Shown piece by piece: positions 1 to 6,838 of a stretch of DNA of 7,517 nucleotides (its first letter is position 1; every line of letters starts with the position of its first letter). The DNA is from JAGGZI01 sp964399605 (GTDB taxonomy: Archaea > Aenigmatarchaeota > Aenigmatarchaeia > PWEA01 > JAGHBM01): positions 1 through 7,517 of the forward strand of contig CAYNRH010000033.1 in NCBI GenBank assembly GCA_964399605.1, given 5' to 3'. The translations under genes and the position numbers were made by a program. The notes beneath the pieces were generated by a model. That model worked only from the letters and a program-made list of their open reading frames with translations. It was not told where the DNA came from and did not search any database.

Positions 1-2
1 TT

Positions 3-149
3 AGTTGCTGTAATCAGAATCCATTACATTTTAAAATTTATAGTTGTCTGTGATCTTTTCCTACCAATACATGTTACTGCTATAATGGTACTGGGTGGGA
101 AACTCTCTGGAGTAATCCTGATTCATCTGCTTATATTTACGAAGAAGCA
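3..149 (+). pseudogene. Coding-like 5' extension of the first gene, interrupted by TGA at 51-53
   Basis: Read in the same frame as the downstream CDS, bases 54-149 give a protein-like stretch (CYCYNGTGWETLWSNP, then SAYIYEEA) that runs without a stop into the ATG at 150. It contains no ATG, GTG or TTG. Before it, an in-frame TGA at 51-53 separates a further 16 codons that include NPLHFKIYSC. The Cys, Trp and Asn-Gly-Thr content resembles an exported archaeal protein more than intergenic DNA. UGA is a normal stop in this genome, since it ends the genes at 605, 3649 and 5192. The simplest readings are a nonsense mutation, a sequencing or assembly error, or the remains of a longer secreted protein starting left of the window. 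Frame 1 is also open here, but its translation looks non-coding. Confidence 0.45.
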
Positions 150-605
150 ATGTGGTGGAACATGTCTTTTTCCGGGAGCTTCACAGTCTCTTCACCAGAA
201 GTCATAGACATCACAATTCATGATGTGCCCATACAGTTTGGGAATGCTGACCCAGGGACCGTCAACAAATCCGCACAATCCGGAAATGGGTATCCAATGA
301 TTGTCACGATAGAGCCAACCACCACGGTAAACACAAATTTAACTTTAAAGGGATTGAGCAACTTTTCATCAGGCTCTTATTATTTCAACATAGGAAATTT
401 AACATACTCCAATTCATCAACAACAGGAAATGGAATACCAATGACATCGTCGTACCCAGAGCCGCCATTCGATAACTGGCTAAACATACCGGAACCTTCA
501 GGTACAGAGATAAACCGCTCCATCTATTTCTGGATTTCAGTTCCAACAAACCAGAAGCCTGGGACCTATACAACAACGGTTTACATAAAGGTTTACAAAA
601 ATTGA
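150..605 (+). CDS. Secreted-type beta-rich surface domain protein, 5' end missing or broken
   Basis: I do not recognise a named family. The 151 residues from this ATG form one beta-rich domain that is a clear paralogue of the next gene product. Shared anchors are IQFGNADPG (28-36), TNLTLKG (62-68), IGNLTY (81-86), PPFDNWLNIP (105-114) and NRSIYFWI (122-129), in the same order and spacing. Six N-X-S/T sequons suggest an exported, N-glycosylated protein, yet this start gives no signal peptide and begins MWWNMS directly at the domain edge. The true protein therefore probably starts further upstream, and the frame does stay open back to base 54, behind an in-frame TGA. The ATG at 150 is only the first usable start and may not be the real one. 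The stop is TGA at 603-605. The gene lies outside the following transcription unit, because a TATA element sits between the two. Confidence 0.6.
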   Translation: MWWNMSFSGSFTVSSPEVIDITIHDVPIQFGNADPGTVNKSAQSGNGYPMIVTIEPTTTVNTNLTLKGLSNFSSGSYYFNIGNLTYSNSSTTGNGIPMTSSYPEPPFDNWLNIPEPSGTEINRSIYFWISVPTNQKPGTYTTTVYIKVYKN

Positions 606-619
606 GCTATCAGAATCTT

Positions 620-627
620 TTTAAATA
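620..627 (+). promoter_or_regulatory. TATA box for the surface-protein/MinD operon (leaderless start)
   Basis: TTTAAATA is centred about 24 bases before the ATG at 647. That spacing puts transcription start on or next to the start codon. No Shine-Dalgarno match is visible before this ATG, which fits a leaderless mRNA. A T5 run (618-622) overlaps the element and might also help end transcription of the preceding gene. The assignment rests on motif and spacing only. Confidence 0.55.
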
Positions 628-646
628 AAAAAATGATAATGTAATT

Positions 647-1180
647 ATGAAAAAAATAATTGGCGTATTCATACTGGTTTTTACAGCAGCTCTGTTTTTA
701 ACAGCATTTAATCCACAGGAAACTTTTGCAGCATCTACGAATGAAACTGAAGCTACCGCATCAGTAACGGTGAATCAGTATATAGATGTGACACTTTATA
801 ATACTACTATAGAGTTTGGAAGTTTAGATCCAGGAGCAATAGATAAGGCAAATTCTAAAAATCCCCTAATGGTTTCAGTTGAAACAACAACAAACACCCA
901 GACAAACCTTACAATAAAAGGAACAGATTTCACTGATGGAGGAAGCAATGTAATAGGAATAGGAAACATGACTTACTACAACGAAAGCAGTGTAGGGGAC
1001 AGTATATCCGTACAGACAACTTATCCAAGTCCACCGCCATTCAAAAACTGGATAAACATACCAGATCCAACTACAGCACAAGAAAACAGGACAATTTACT
1101 TCTGGATAAACATACCATCCAGCCAGCCAGCAGCTTCTTATAGTTCAACGGTTACCATAAAAACAGGCGTATTTCAGTAA
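647..1180 (+). CDS. Small secreted glycoprotein-like protein, paralogue of the upstream gene
   Basis: The 177-residue product has a typical Sec signal peptide: MKK, then a hydrophobic core at about 5-21, with likely cleavage after ETFA (around residue 28). The rest is one beta-rich domain of unknown family. It has IEFGSLDPG (55-63), TNLTIKG (86-92), IGNMTY (105-110), PPFKNWINIP (130-139) and NRTIYFWI (147-154), all mirrored in the gene just upstream. Six N-X-S/T sequons (N32, N52, N87, N107, N112, N147) suggest N-glycosylation outside the cell. It has no membrane anchor and no cysteines, so it may be released or held by the membrane proteins encoded next. The FG-x-x-DPG followed later by a Tyr-Ser-Ser-Thr-Val strand resembles immunoglobulin-like surface sandwiches, but this is only a fold guess. 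It is the first gene of the run, 10 bases before the next start, and its own start fits a leaderless transcript. Confidence 0.8.
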   Translation: MKKIIGVFILVFTAALFLTAFNPQETFAASTNETEATASVTVNQYIDVTLYNTTIEFGSLDPGAIDKANSKNPLMVSVETTTNTQTNLTIKGTDFTDGGSNVIGIGNMTYYNESSVGDSISVQTTYPSPPPFKNWINIPDPTTAQENRTIYFWINIPSSQPAASYSSTVTIKTGVFQ

Positions 1181-1185
1181 GTGAT
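1181..1185 (+). promoter_or_regulatory. Shine-Dalgarno site that decides the next start
   Basis: GTGAT matches part of the archaeal GGAGGTGAT consensus and ends 5 bases before the ATG at 1191. It begins directly after the previous TAA stop. The in-frame TTG at 1185 overlaps this site, which argues for 1191 as the start. Confidence 0.55.
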
Positions 1186-1190
1186 TGAAT

Positions 1191-1892
1191 ATGAAGAAAA
1201 TAGCATTGATTTTAGTATTTGTCTTGTTAATGTCTAGTTTTGTTTTTGCACAGGGAGCAGCGTATAATTTAGGGACAATGCAGAAGGATAAAGTTATAGA
1301 AGTGGAGCCAGGGAAATCAGCGACAACCAAGATTTATTTTTATAATATCTGGGGGAATAGAATAACACATATTAAATTGGATTTGGTTGAAAAGCCGGAT
1401 TGGAATATTGAAACACAGCCAGAACTCCATAACGTCACACTTAATGTTACTGGTGTAATAATTCATGTAGAAGAGAACCTTTATACTGTTCCTTGTTCTA
1501 TTGATGGAAAATGGTGCCCCACAGATGACACAAAACCAATGGAAGGTGTGGAATATCTCACAGCTTCAGGTGTTGATGGCAAGGTTCCTGCTAAGTATGT
1601 CACCATAACAGTTCACGCTCCATCGGGAACTCCTTTATGGAAAGAATACCCTTTAAAAATTGTTGCAACTGCAAACTGGTATGGGGAAGCAGGGATGGTC
1701 GCCCTAAGCCAGCAGAGGGATTTTGATTACACGATAAAAACAGTTACGAGAGAATATTCGGAGCAGATTGTTGAAGAAAAAAAGAACGGTTGGATGTATG
1801 TTGGCATTTTTGCTATAATGGTTGCTGTAATCTTGATAATTTTATTAATAAAAAAAAGGAAAACTAAATCATGGAAAAAAAGAAAATTTTAA
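1191..1892 (+). CDS. Single-pass membrane protein with signal peptide and beta-rich ectodomain
   Basis: I start this 233-residue protein at the ATG of 1191 rather than the TTG two codons earlier, because the ATG has a well-spaced GTGAT site and begins MKKIALIL. Residues 1-20 are a Sec signal peptide with a VFA-Q cleavage site. Residues about 30-185 form a beta-rich extracellular domain. Its early EVEPGKSATTKIYFYN and later YPLKIVATANW resemble NEW3-like or other Ig-like archaeal surface domains, but I cannot name the family. C102 and C109, its only cysteines, could form a disulfide. Residues 201-220 are a transmembrane helix, followed by a very basic 13-residue cytoplasmic tail (KKRKTKSWKKRKF). 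Its 3' end overlaps the start of the next gene by 22 bases, suggesting translational coupling. The next gene encodes another surface protein with a C-terminal anchor and basic tail, so the two may act together. Function is unknown. Confidence 0.8.
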   Translation: MKKIALILVFVLLMSSFVFAQGAAYNLGTMQKDKVIEVEPGKSATTKIYFYNIWGNRITHIKLDLVEKPDWNIETQPELHNVTLNVTGVIIHVEENLYTVPCSIDGKWCPTDDTKPMEGVEYLTASGVDGKVPAKYVTITVHAPSGTPLWKEYPLKIVATANWYGEAGMVALSQQRDFDYTIKTVTREYSEQIVEEKKNGWMYVGIFAIMVAVILIILLIKKRKTKSWKKRKF

Positions 1893-3649
1893 TTCTTTCG
1901 GTATTCTTTATATTAATTTTTATTCCCAATACTCTGAGTGATTCTTCAAATGCGATGGCAGGATTCTCTGTGAATGATAAATACAATGTTTTGAATATTT
2001 CTCCTGAGGAAAAAACAGTTTATCTCCCACCGGCAAAGAATTTAACGGATGTTTTTGATTTAAAAGCGGATTATCCCGGGAACACAGGACTAAATGTTAC
2101 AGTAACACGGGAGGGCACCACATGGATAACTTTTGACGGCAACACGAGCAGGAATGTTTCTTTGGCATCGGGAGAATCTAAAGCAATAAATTTCACGGTA
2201 TCAGTTCCGAATTCAACTTCTATTGGTCTATACTACGCAAATATAACAGCTCAATCTGACGATGGACAGTTGAAGAAATTAAATCTGACCATAAACGTCA
2301 CAGAAGACGTGGGAAAATTAAATGTAAGTGTAAATAATAGTATAGGCAATCCTGTTTCAGGGGCAAGCATTTTTGTTTGGCAAGACGCTGCCTTAAAAGA
2401 TACAGGTTCTACCAATTCCAACGGGACTTTTCTTTCCAAGTGGCTGGTTAAAGGCTCATATATTGTTGAGGCAACCAAGTCAGGGTATTCAACAGTTCAA
2501 AAAGACGCTTTTGTAGAGGGAGACATGAACACCACTGATGTTTTCATTACATTGGAACCAACAGGTGCTCCAGTTCTTGATGTTTCACCAAACTCAATTT
2601 CAGAATCTGTTTACATAGGAAATCAGGTTTCAAAGGTATTGATCATATCCAACACAGGGGATATGGTACTTTCTGGTGTAAACTTATATTCGGATGTTGA
2701 TTGGATAAGCTTCAGCCAGGATTATATAAGCAGCATTGCTGCAGGCGACAGCAAGAATGTTTATGCTTATATTGGTCCTTTGAGTCAAGCAGGTGAATAC
2801 ACAGGAACAATTTATGTGAACAGCTCCAACGATGGAAGTGAAAATATACCGGTAGTTTTTGATGTGAAAACTTCTGGAGGCGGGGGAGGACCTGGAGGAG
2901 GTGGTGCTACAGGTGTGCCAGTAGTGAAGAAAGAGAAATTATTAGAAATAGTAAATTATCCACATGAGGTCAACATCTCAAGAGGGGAGAAAAAGCTTTT
3001 AGGAATAGAGGTAAAAAACATCGGAGAGGTAAGTTTAAATGTTTCTTTGAATGCAAAAACAGATTTTCCAACCAAGGTTTCTCCAGAATTTTCTGAAATG
3101 CTTCCCAATTATGCAAAAGTTTTTTTGGTAAGAGTTGATGCACCTGATAATGCAGAACTTGGAAGTTATAATCTTTTAATTAAAATTTCTGGCGATGAAA
3201 TATATCTTGAGAGAGTAATAAAATTGAGAGTAGTTCCGGAGTCTACTGGAATAGATGAAGATATAGAGAACTTAAGGAATCTAGTTAGTAAAGTATGGGG
3301 AGAAACAGTTGATGCAGGAACTAAAGGTTACAATGTTACAGAAGTTTTCAACATTTTGAAGAGGTCGAAAGAAAATCTTGAAAGTGCGGAGAATTTAAAG
3401 GCGCAAGGTTATTACGAAAATGCTACAAATTATTTGAATCAGGCTAGAGATTATCTCGAAGAGGCTGCTTTAAGGTTGGGGAAATTAAAGGTTAAGGAAG
3501 TGCCGTTTTTTCCTTTGGAATATAAAATAGTTCTGGTAATTGTTGTTGTTGGCGCTGTTTTGTTAATTGTGCTTTTCAGGAAAAAATTCAAAAGAGCTTT
3601 AAAGAGAGCGGAGAGGTTGTACAAAATAAAAAGTAGGGTGGGCGGATGA
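1871..3649 (+). CDS. Large multidomain surface protein with C-terminal membrane anchor
   Basis: The 592-residue product has several visible regions: a signal peptide (1-23); a beta domain at about 40-143 with a BACON-like pattern (TWITFDG, then LASGESKAINFTVSVP); a carboxypeptidase-regulatory-like domain at about 148-230 (SIGNPVSGASIFVWQD, SNGTF, GSYIVEATKSGY); a second BACON-like domain at about 234-333 (VDWISFS, AGEYTGTIYVNSS); a flexible Gly-rich linker (335-345); and a NEW3-like domain at about 355-455. A charged helical segment (460-540), a transmembrane helix (about 551-569) and a basic cytoplasmic tail to 592 follow. I count 19 N-X-S/T sequons, all between residues 42 and 516, which agrees with an extracellular ectodomain. 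BACON-like and NEW3-like modules usually serve in binding or adhesion, and no enzyme motif is visible. The start overlaps the previous gene by 22 bases, with a weak GGA at 1858-1860. The stop overlaps the MinD start as ATGA. A role as an adhesin or surface scaffold is inference. Confidence 0.8.
   Translation: MEKKKILILSVFFILIFIPNTLSDSSNAMAGFSVNDKYNVLNISPEEKTVYLPPAKNLTDVFDLKADYPGNTGLNVTVTREGTTWITFDGNTSRNVSLASGESKAINFTVSVPNSTSIGLYYANITAQSDDGQLKKLNLTINVTEDVGKLNVSVNNSIGNPVSGASIFVWQDAALKDTGSTNSNGTFLSKWLVKGSYIVEATKSGYSTVQKDAFVEGDMNTTDVFITLEPTGAPVLDVSPNSISESVYIGNQVSKVLIISNTGDMVLSGVNLYSDVDWISFSQDYISSIAAGDSKNVYAYIGPLSQAGEYTGTIYVNSSNDGSENIPVVFDVKTSGGGGGPGGGGATGVPVVKKEKLLEIVNYPHEVNISRGEKKLLGIEVKNIGEVSLNVSLNAKTDFPTKVSPEFSEMLPNYAKVFLVRVDAPDNAELGSYNLLIKISGDEIYLERVIKLRVVPESTGIDEDIENLRNLVSKVWGETVDAGTKGYNVTEVFNILKRSKENLESAENLKAQGYYENATNYLNQARDYLEEAALRLGKLKVKEVPFFPLEYKIVLVIVVVGAVLLIVLFRKKFKRALKRAERLYKIKSRVGG
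3637..3641 (+). promoter_or_regulatory. Shine-Dalgarno site for the MinD-like gene
   Basis: GGTGG lies 4 bases before the ATG at 3646, inside the last codons of the upstream gene. With the ATGA overlap at 3646-3649 it points to coupled translation of the surface protein and the ATPase. Confidence 0.5.
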
Positions 3650-4395
3650 GAGTAATTGGAGTTGTTTCCGGAAAGGGTGGAGTTGGAAAAACAACATTGG
3701 TGGCAAACCTCGGCACTACTCTGGTGAAACACTTTGGTAAAAGTGTTGCAATTCTTGATACAAACCTCTCAACACCAAACCTTTCAATGCATTTTGGGTT
3801 GGATTATTTTCCAGTTACCCTTAGGGAAGTTTTGAACAAGAATGTTCCAATTTTGGAGTCTGTTTACATACATCCACACACCGGACTGAGAATTATCCCT
3901 GCTCCAATAAATCTGGATAAAAATCACCTGAAAAACTTAAGAAAAATTATAAAACTGAAAAAACTGATAAAAAAACTTAATTATGACTTCATAATAGCTG
4001 ATTCTTCTCCAGGGTTAGGTCTAGAGGCAGTATCAACCATGAAAGTTGTGGATGAAGTGATAGGAGTTACAACACCTGACCTGCCGTCTGTGACAGACGT
4101 ATCAAAAGCTTTGGAGATAGCAAGAACACTTGGAAAAGATGTGCTTGGTGTTATAGTCAACAGGTGGAAGAGTGGAGGGCTCTTGGTCCCGGATATAGAA
4201 TACTTGTGTGGTACCCATGTTATTTCTGTAATACCGGAAGACCTGAAGGTTCCAATAAGCATTTCAAGTGGAACACCAGTGATTCTTCATAAAGAGTATG
4301 CAAAGGCATCAACGGAGTTCAAAAAAATTGCTGCCTTCCTGCTTGGTAAAACATACAGACCATCAATTTTGGAAAGAATTAAAAAAATGTTCTAG
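3646..4395 (+). CDS. MinD/ParA-family P-loop ATPase with membrane-binding C-terminal helix
   Basis: This 249-residue protein has the deviant Walker A motif of the MinD/ParA/SIMIBI class (SGKGGVGKTT, 8-17, signature K10 and P-loop K15). It also has an A'-like DTNLSTPNL (38-46), a switch II IIADSSPGLG (116-125, D119), and the late strands VNRWKSG and SVIPED. Length and motif order match archaeal MinD. The last residues (SILERIKKMF) form a short basic-hydrophobic helix like the membrane-targeting sequence of MinD. Such ATPases dimerise with ATP on the membrane and position partners in the cell. In A', residue 40 is Asn where many MinD proteins have Asp. The gene is the last of the surface-protein run and overlaps the preceding stop as ATGA, so its partner is more likely that membrane complex than FtsZ. 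No MinE or MinC is seen. The family call is firm; the role is inference. Confidence 0.9.
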   Translation: MRVIGVVSGKGGVGKTTLVANLGTTLVKHFGKSVAILDTNLSTPNLSMHFGLDYFPVTLREVLNKNVPILESVYIHPHTGLRIIPAPINLDKNHLKNLRKIIKLKKLIKKLNYDFIIADSSPGLGLEAVSTMKVVDEVIGVTTPDLPSVTDVSKALEIARTLGKDVLGVIVNRWKSGGLLVPDIEYLCGTHVISVIPEDLKVPISISSGTPVILHKEYAKASTEFKKIAAFLLGKTYRPSILERIKKMF

Positions 4396-4401
4396 TTTTT
4401 T
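4381..4401. terminator. Shared bidirectional poly-T end at the convergent junction
   Basis: A7 (4381-4387) reads as T7 on the - strand just past the beta-subunit stop, and T6 (4396-4401) follows the MinD stop on the + strand. Archaeal RNA polymerase can stop on short T-runs without a GC hairpin, so each gene has a plausible terminator placed inside the 3' end of its neighbour. The A and T tracts could also pair weakly around the central CTAG. Confidence 0.45.
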
Positions 4402-5195
4402 CTTGGGTTCCTTCCTCTTAAAACCAGTTCATCATAAGTTGGTTTTTCAACTTTGTAAAAAATTCCGATGGGTATCCTGCCTTCTGCAGTGTAATTCCAC
4501 TCATCTGCTCTTTTTAATGCCTCTATTTTATTTGTGGGGTCGTGGTCTTCCATCTTGTAGACATTTTCCTTCAGATACTCTGTAGAATTGAAAAAGCTCA
4601 CACATGGTTCGACAACATCTATTATAGAAAATCCCTTGTGCTTAACGGCTTCTTTTATAGTTTCTTTGAGGTGTTTGATGTCAGAAGAAGAGCATCTTGC
4701 GACAAATGTAGCTCCGGCTGCTATCATAAGCCTTATAGGATTGAACGGATACTCTAAACTGCCTTCGGGCGTTGATTTTGTTTTCATTCCTTTGGGTGTG
4801 GTTGGTGAAAACTGCCCAGTGGTCAGGCCGTATATTCTGTTGTTGTGCATTATCATTGTTATGTTGACGTTTCTTTTGGCTGCAAAAATCAGGTGTGCCA
4901 GACCTTCGCCGTATCCATCACCATCACCTGCGAAACCTATTGGAATAAGTTCAGGATTGGCGAGCTTCATGCCTGTGAGGGTAGGCGGAACTCTTCCATG
5001 AATTGAGTAAAAACTGTTAACATTTACATAATCAACTATCTTTGCGTGGCATCCTATTCCGGATGCAATTACTATGTTTTCTGGCTTAGTTCCCTCTTCA
5101 ATTATTTCATTTATTGCCTGCTTGGCTGCAGCAAGTATTGAGAAATGTCCACAGCCAGGACACCATGTGTTTTTTGCTCCGGTTTCAAGATTCAT
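4392..5195 (-). CDS. korB: 2-oxoacid:ferredoxin oxidoreductase, beta subunit
   Basis: The 267-residue subunit carries thiamine diphosphate and one [4Fe-4S] cluster. With the alpha subunit it oxidises a 2-oxoacid plus CoA to acyl-CoA, CO2 and reduced ferredoxin in the cytoplasm. The cluster ligands are visible as C12 and C15 (WCPGCGH), C49 (GIGCHAK) and C198 (EPCVSFF), the same pattern as the Sulfolobus two-subunit enzymes. Thiamine diphosphate and Mg binding is shown by GDGDGYGEG (90-98) through HNN (117-119). The next segment, IYGLTTGQFSPTTP (121-134), and K52, three residues after C49, match positions linked to substrate recognition in that group. Length is normal and no ferredoxin-like domain is fused. 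The start is ATG with GGAGGAG 5 bases upstream, and it overlaps the alpha stop as ATGA. The TAG stop shares CTAG with the convergent MinD gene. Pyruvate, 2-oxoglutarate or a broad range are all possible substrates. Confidence 0.93.
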   Translation of the reverse strand: MNLETGAKNTWCPGCGHFSILAAAKQAINEIIEEGTKPENIVIASGIGCHAKIVDYVNVNSFYSIHGRVPPTLTGMKLANPELIPIGFAGDGDGYGEGLAHLIFAAKRNVNITMIMHNNRIYGLTTGQFSPTTPKGMKTKSTPEGSLEYPFNPIRLMIAAGATFVARCSSSDIKHLKETIKEAVKHKGFSIIDVVEPCVSFFNSTEYLKENVYKMEDHDPTNKIEALKRADEWNYTAEGRIPIGIFYKVEKPTYDELVLRGRNPRKN

Positions 5196-6796
5196 AAAAT
5201 CTCCTCCAATCTCTTTTTCAATTCTTTTGGTGTGAATGGTCTGCCGTCATACTTCAGAATTCTTTCTTTAATGCCAAGTATGTTTGCAAGTTGTCCCGTG
5301 GCATTGCACTCCACTGCTATAACCCTTCCTTTCAGGTGCTTTTTAAGTTCCCACATAGGCATTGGCTCCAAATACAACGGCTGAACAACTTTTAATCCCA
5401 TATCTTTTGCAACTTCAATACATGCTCCCTTTGTTGAACCCCATGTCAACAGAGTAACATCCCCACTACCATAAACCTTTACAGTTTCCTCATTTTTCAA
5501 TTCTTCTTTAAGCATTTCCATCTTCTTTAATCTTTTTTCCTGCATTTTTTTTATCAGTTCAGTTTCTTCCTCTATTGTCAGGCCACTTTCATCGTGCTCG
5601 TAGCTAGAACCTTTAATATTCGTTGTTTCACCCGGGAAGGCTAAAGGTGAGATGCCGTCGTCTGTCAACAAATATCTTCTGTACTCTCCATTGCCATCCC
5701 AAAGTTTCGCCTCCTCTTTTTTAACTTCTTTAAATTCAACAGATGAGGTGCTTTCACTTATATGCTTGTCAACAAGAAGTATTCCGGGTATCTGGTATTT
5801 CCACACGAGATTTAATGCTTTTGCAGCAAGATAATATGACTCCTCAGCATCACCGGGGGCTATTGTTATTTTTGTTACATCCCCATGTCCGATATTCAGT
5901 GCGAAATTTAAGTCAGCCTGCATTGTGTAAGTTGGCACGCCAGTGCTTGGTCCCGCCCTCTGGCTGTTTACGAACAAAACTGGAGTTTCACTCATTGCAC
6001 AAAGACTTATGGTTTCACCCATCAATGCAAGCCCGCCTCCAGATGTTCCAATCATAGACCTTACGCCTGCAAAGGCGGCACCAACTGCCATATTAGCTAC
6101 GCTTATTTCATTTTCCACCTGTGCTGTTACGACGTTCAGTTCATCTTCTTTTGCAGCCAGGAAATGCAATATTGAGGTTGCAGGAGTCATTGGATATGCT
6201 ATGTACATTTTCAATCCTGCACCAACTGCGCCTAGTGCAGTTGCTTCGTTTCCAGTGACAATTTTTCTCGGCTCTCCAATTTTTTCAAGTTTGTGCTTTT
6301 CTTTCAAAGAGTCATAGCCATATTTAAGTGCTTCCAGATTTTCATCAATCATTTTTTTGAGGGAATTTTTGATTATTTTTTCAGCGATTTTCAGGTCAAT
6401 GCCAAAGTATTTGCATACAGAACCAATGAATATGGAATTTCTCAAGAGATGAGAACCCCTTTCCTTTGCCCATGAGTATGCCTTTATGCCTGTGCCGTCA
6501 GTCTCAACCTTGTCTTCATCGAACACTGTCAGCGCATTATCTTTTGCTCTCCATGAGTGCTTTTTAACAGTATCCTGATTCAGTGCTATAATCAAGTCAA
6601 CATTTTCATCGTGGCTGTAAATTTTTTCATCGGATGCTCTTATTATTGAGAAATTATGGCCTCCCCTGACCAATGACTGATAGTCGTCATAGACAAAAAT
6701 ATGATATCCAAGTTCGTTGAATATTTTGGCAATTACCACACCGGCCTGTTTCACTCCATCTCCTGCCTGACCGCCGATCAATACAGAAAAGTCCAT
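5192..6796 (-). CDS. korA: 2-oxoacid:ferredoxin oxidoreductase, fused gamma-alpha subunit
   Basis: I start this 534-residue subunit at the ATG of 6796 (MDFSVLIGGQAGDGV). GGTGG lies 5 bases upstream and overlaps the region of the alternative TTG (6808) and GTG (6805) starts. Residues 1-175 are the gamma domain (GGQAGDGVKQAG, YDDYQSLVRGGHN). Residues 178-350 are alpha domain I, with YPMTPATS (201-208, the family YPxTP motif), the Glu in QVENE, GTSGGGLALMGE (250-261) and QRAGPSTGVPTYTMQADL (279-296). After a charged helical linker (about 405-437), residues 440-534 form alpha domain II (VTLLTWGSTKGA, VQPLYLEPMP). The gamma-alpha fusion is the archaeal two-subunit type, complete and of normal length. 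It pairs with the beta subunit encoded directly downstream (ATGA overlap) to make acyl-CoA and reduced ferredoxin. The exact 2-oxoacid cannot be fixed from sequence, so korA is a class symbol; porA-type naming is also possible. Confidence 0.93.
   Translation of the reverse strand: MDFSVLIGGQAGDGVKQAGVVIAKIFNELGYHIFVYDDYQSLVRGGHNFSIIRASDEKIYSHDENVDLIIALNQDTVKKHSWRAKDNALTVFDEDKVETDGTGIKAYSWAKERGSHLLRNSIFIGSVCKYFGIDLKIAEKIIKNSLKKMIDENLEALKYGYDSLKEKHKLEKIGEPRKIVTGNEATALGAVGAGLKMYIAYPMTPATSILHFLAAKEDELNVVTAQVENEISVANMAVGAAFAGVRSMIGTSGGGLALMGETISLCAMSETPVLFVNSQRAGPSTGVPTYTMQADLNFALNIGHGDVTKITIAPGDAEESYYLAAKALNLVWKYQIPGILLVDKHISESTSSVEFKEVKKEEAKLWDGNGEYRRYLLTDDGISPLAFPGETTNIKGSSYEHDESGLTIEEETELIKKMQEKRLKKMEMLKEELKNEETVKVYGSGDVTLLTWGSTKGACIEVAKDMGLKVVQPLYLEPMPMWELKKHLKGRVIAVECNATGQLANILGIKERILKYDGRPFTPKELKKRLEEIL
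5201..5207 (-). promoter_or_regulatory. Strong Shine-Dalgarno site for the beta subunit
   Basis: On the - strand this reads GGAGGAG, 5 bases before the ATG at 5195 and inside the 3' end of the alpha gene. It allows independent re-initiation as well as coupling through the ATGA overlap. Confidence 0.65.
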
Positions 6797-6801
6797 CTTA
6801 A

Positions 6802-6806
6802 CCACC
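6802..6806 (-). promoter_or_regulatory. Shine-Dalgarno site setting the alpha-subunit start
   Basis: On the - strand this reads GGTGG, ending 5 bases before the ATG at 6796. The same 5-base gap is seen at 1181 and 5201. It supports ATG 6796 over the in-frame TTG at 6808. Confidence 0.55.
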
Positions 6807-6838
6807 AAAACATATCAAATATTTGTGTGCTTAAGTAA

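Noticed and set aside
51..53. Selenocysteine or general UGA recoding
   Set aside because: UGA terminates other genes here, no SECIS-like structure was recognised downstream, and a secreted surface protein is an unlikely selenoprotein. Mutation or read error is simpler.
1185..1190. TTG start two codons before ATG 1191
   Set aside because: It overlaps the likely GTGAT ribosome site, adds only two residues before a standard MKK signal peptide, and ATG is used by the neighbours.
2878..2905. G-rich GGAGG-like tract as a ribosome site or repeat
   Set aside because: It encodes the Gly-rich linker of the large surface protein, and no start codon with a supported gene follows.
4588..5001. Open frame on the + strand opposite the beta subunit
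   Set aside because: It is a mirror of a well-supported oxidoreductase gene and its translation shows no domain or signal of its own.
5943..6317. Open frame on the + strand opposite the alpha subunit
   Set aside because: It lies antisense to highly conserved alpha-domain motifs, and its composition looks like a reverse-strand shadow.
6797..6808. TTG or GTG start for the alpha subunit upstream of 6796
   Set aside because: The GGTGG site lies within these codons and fits ATG 6796, where family-like sequence (MDFSVLIGGQAGDG) begins.
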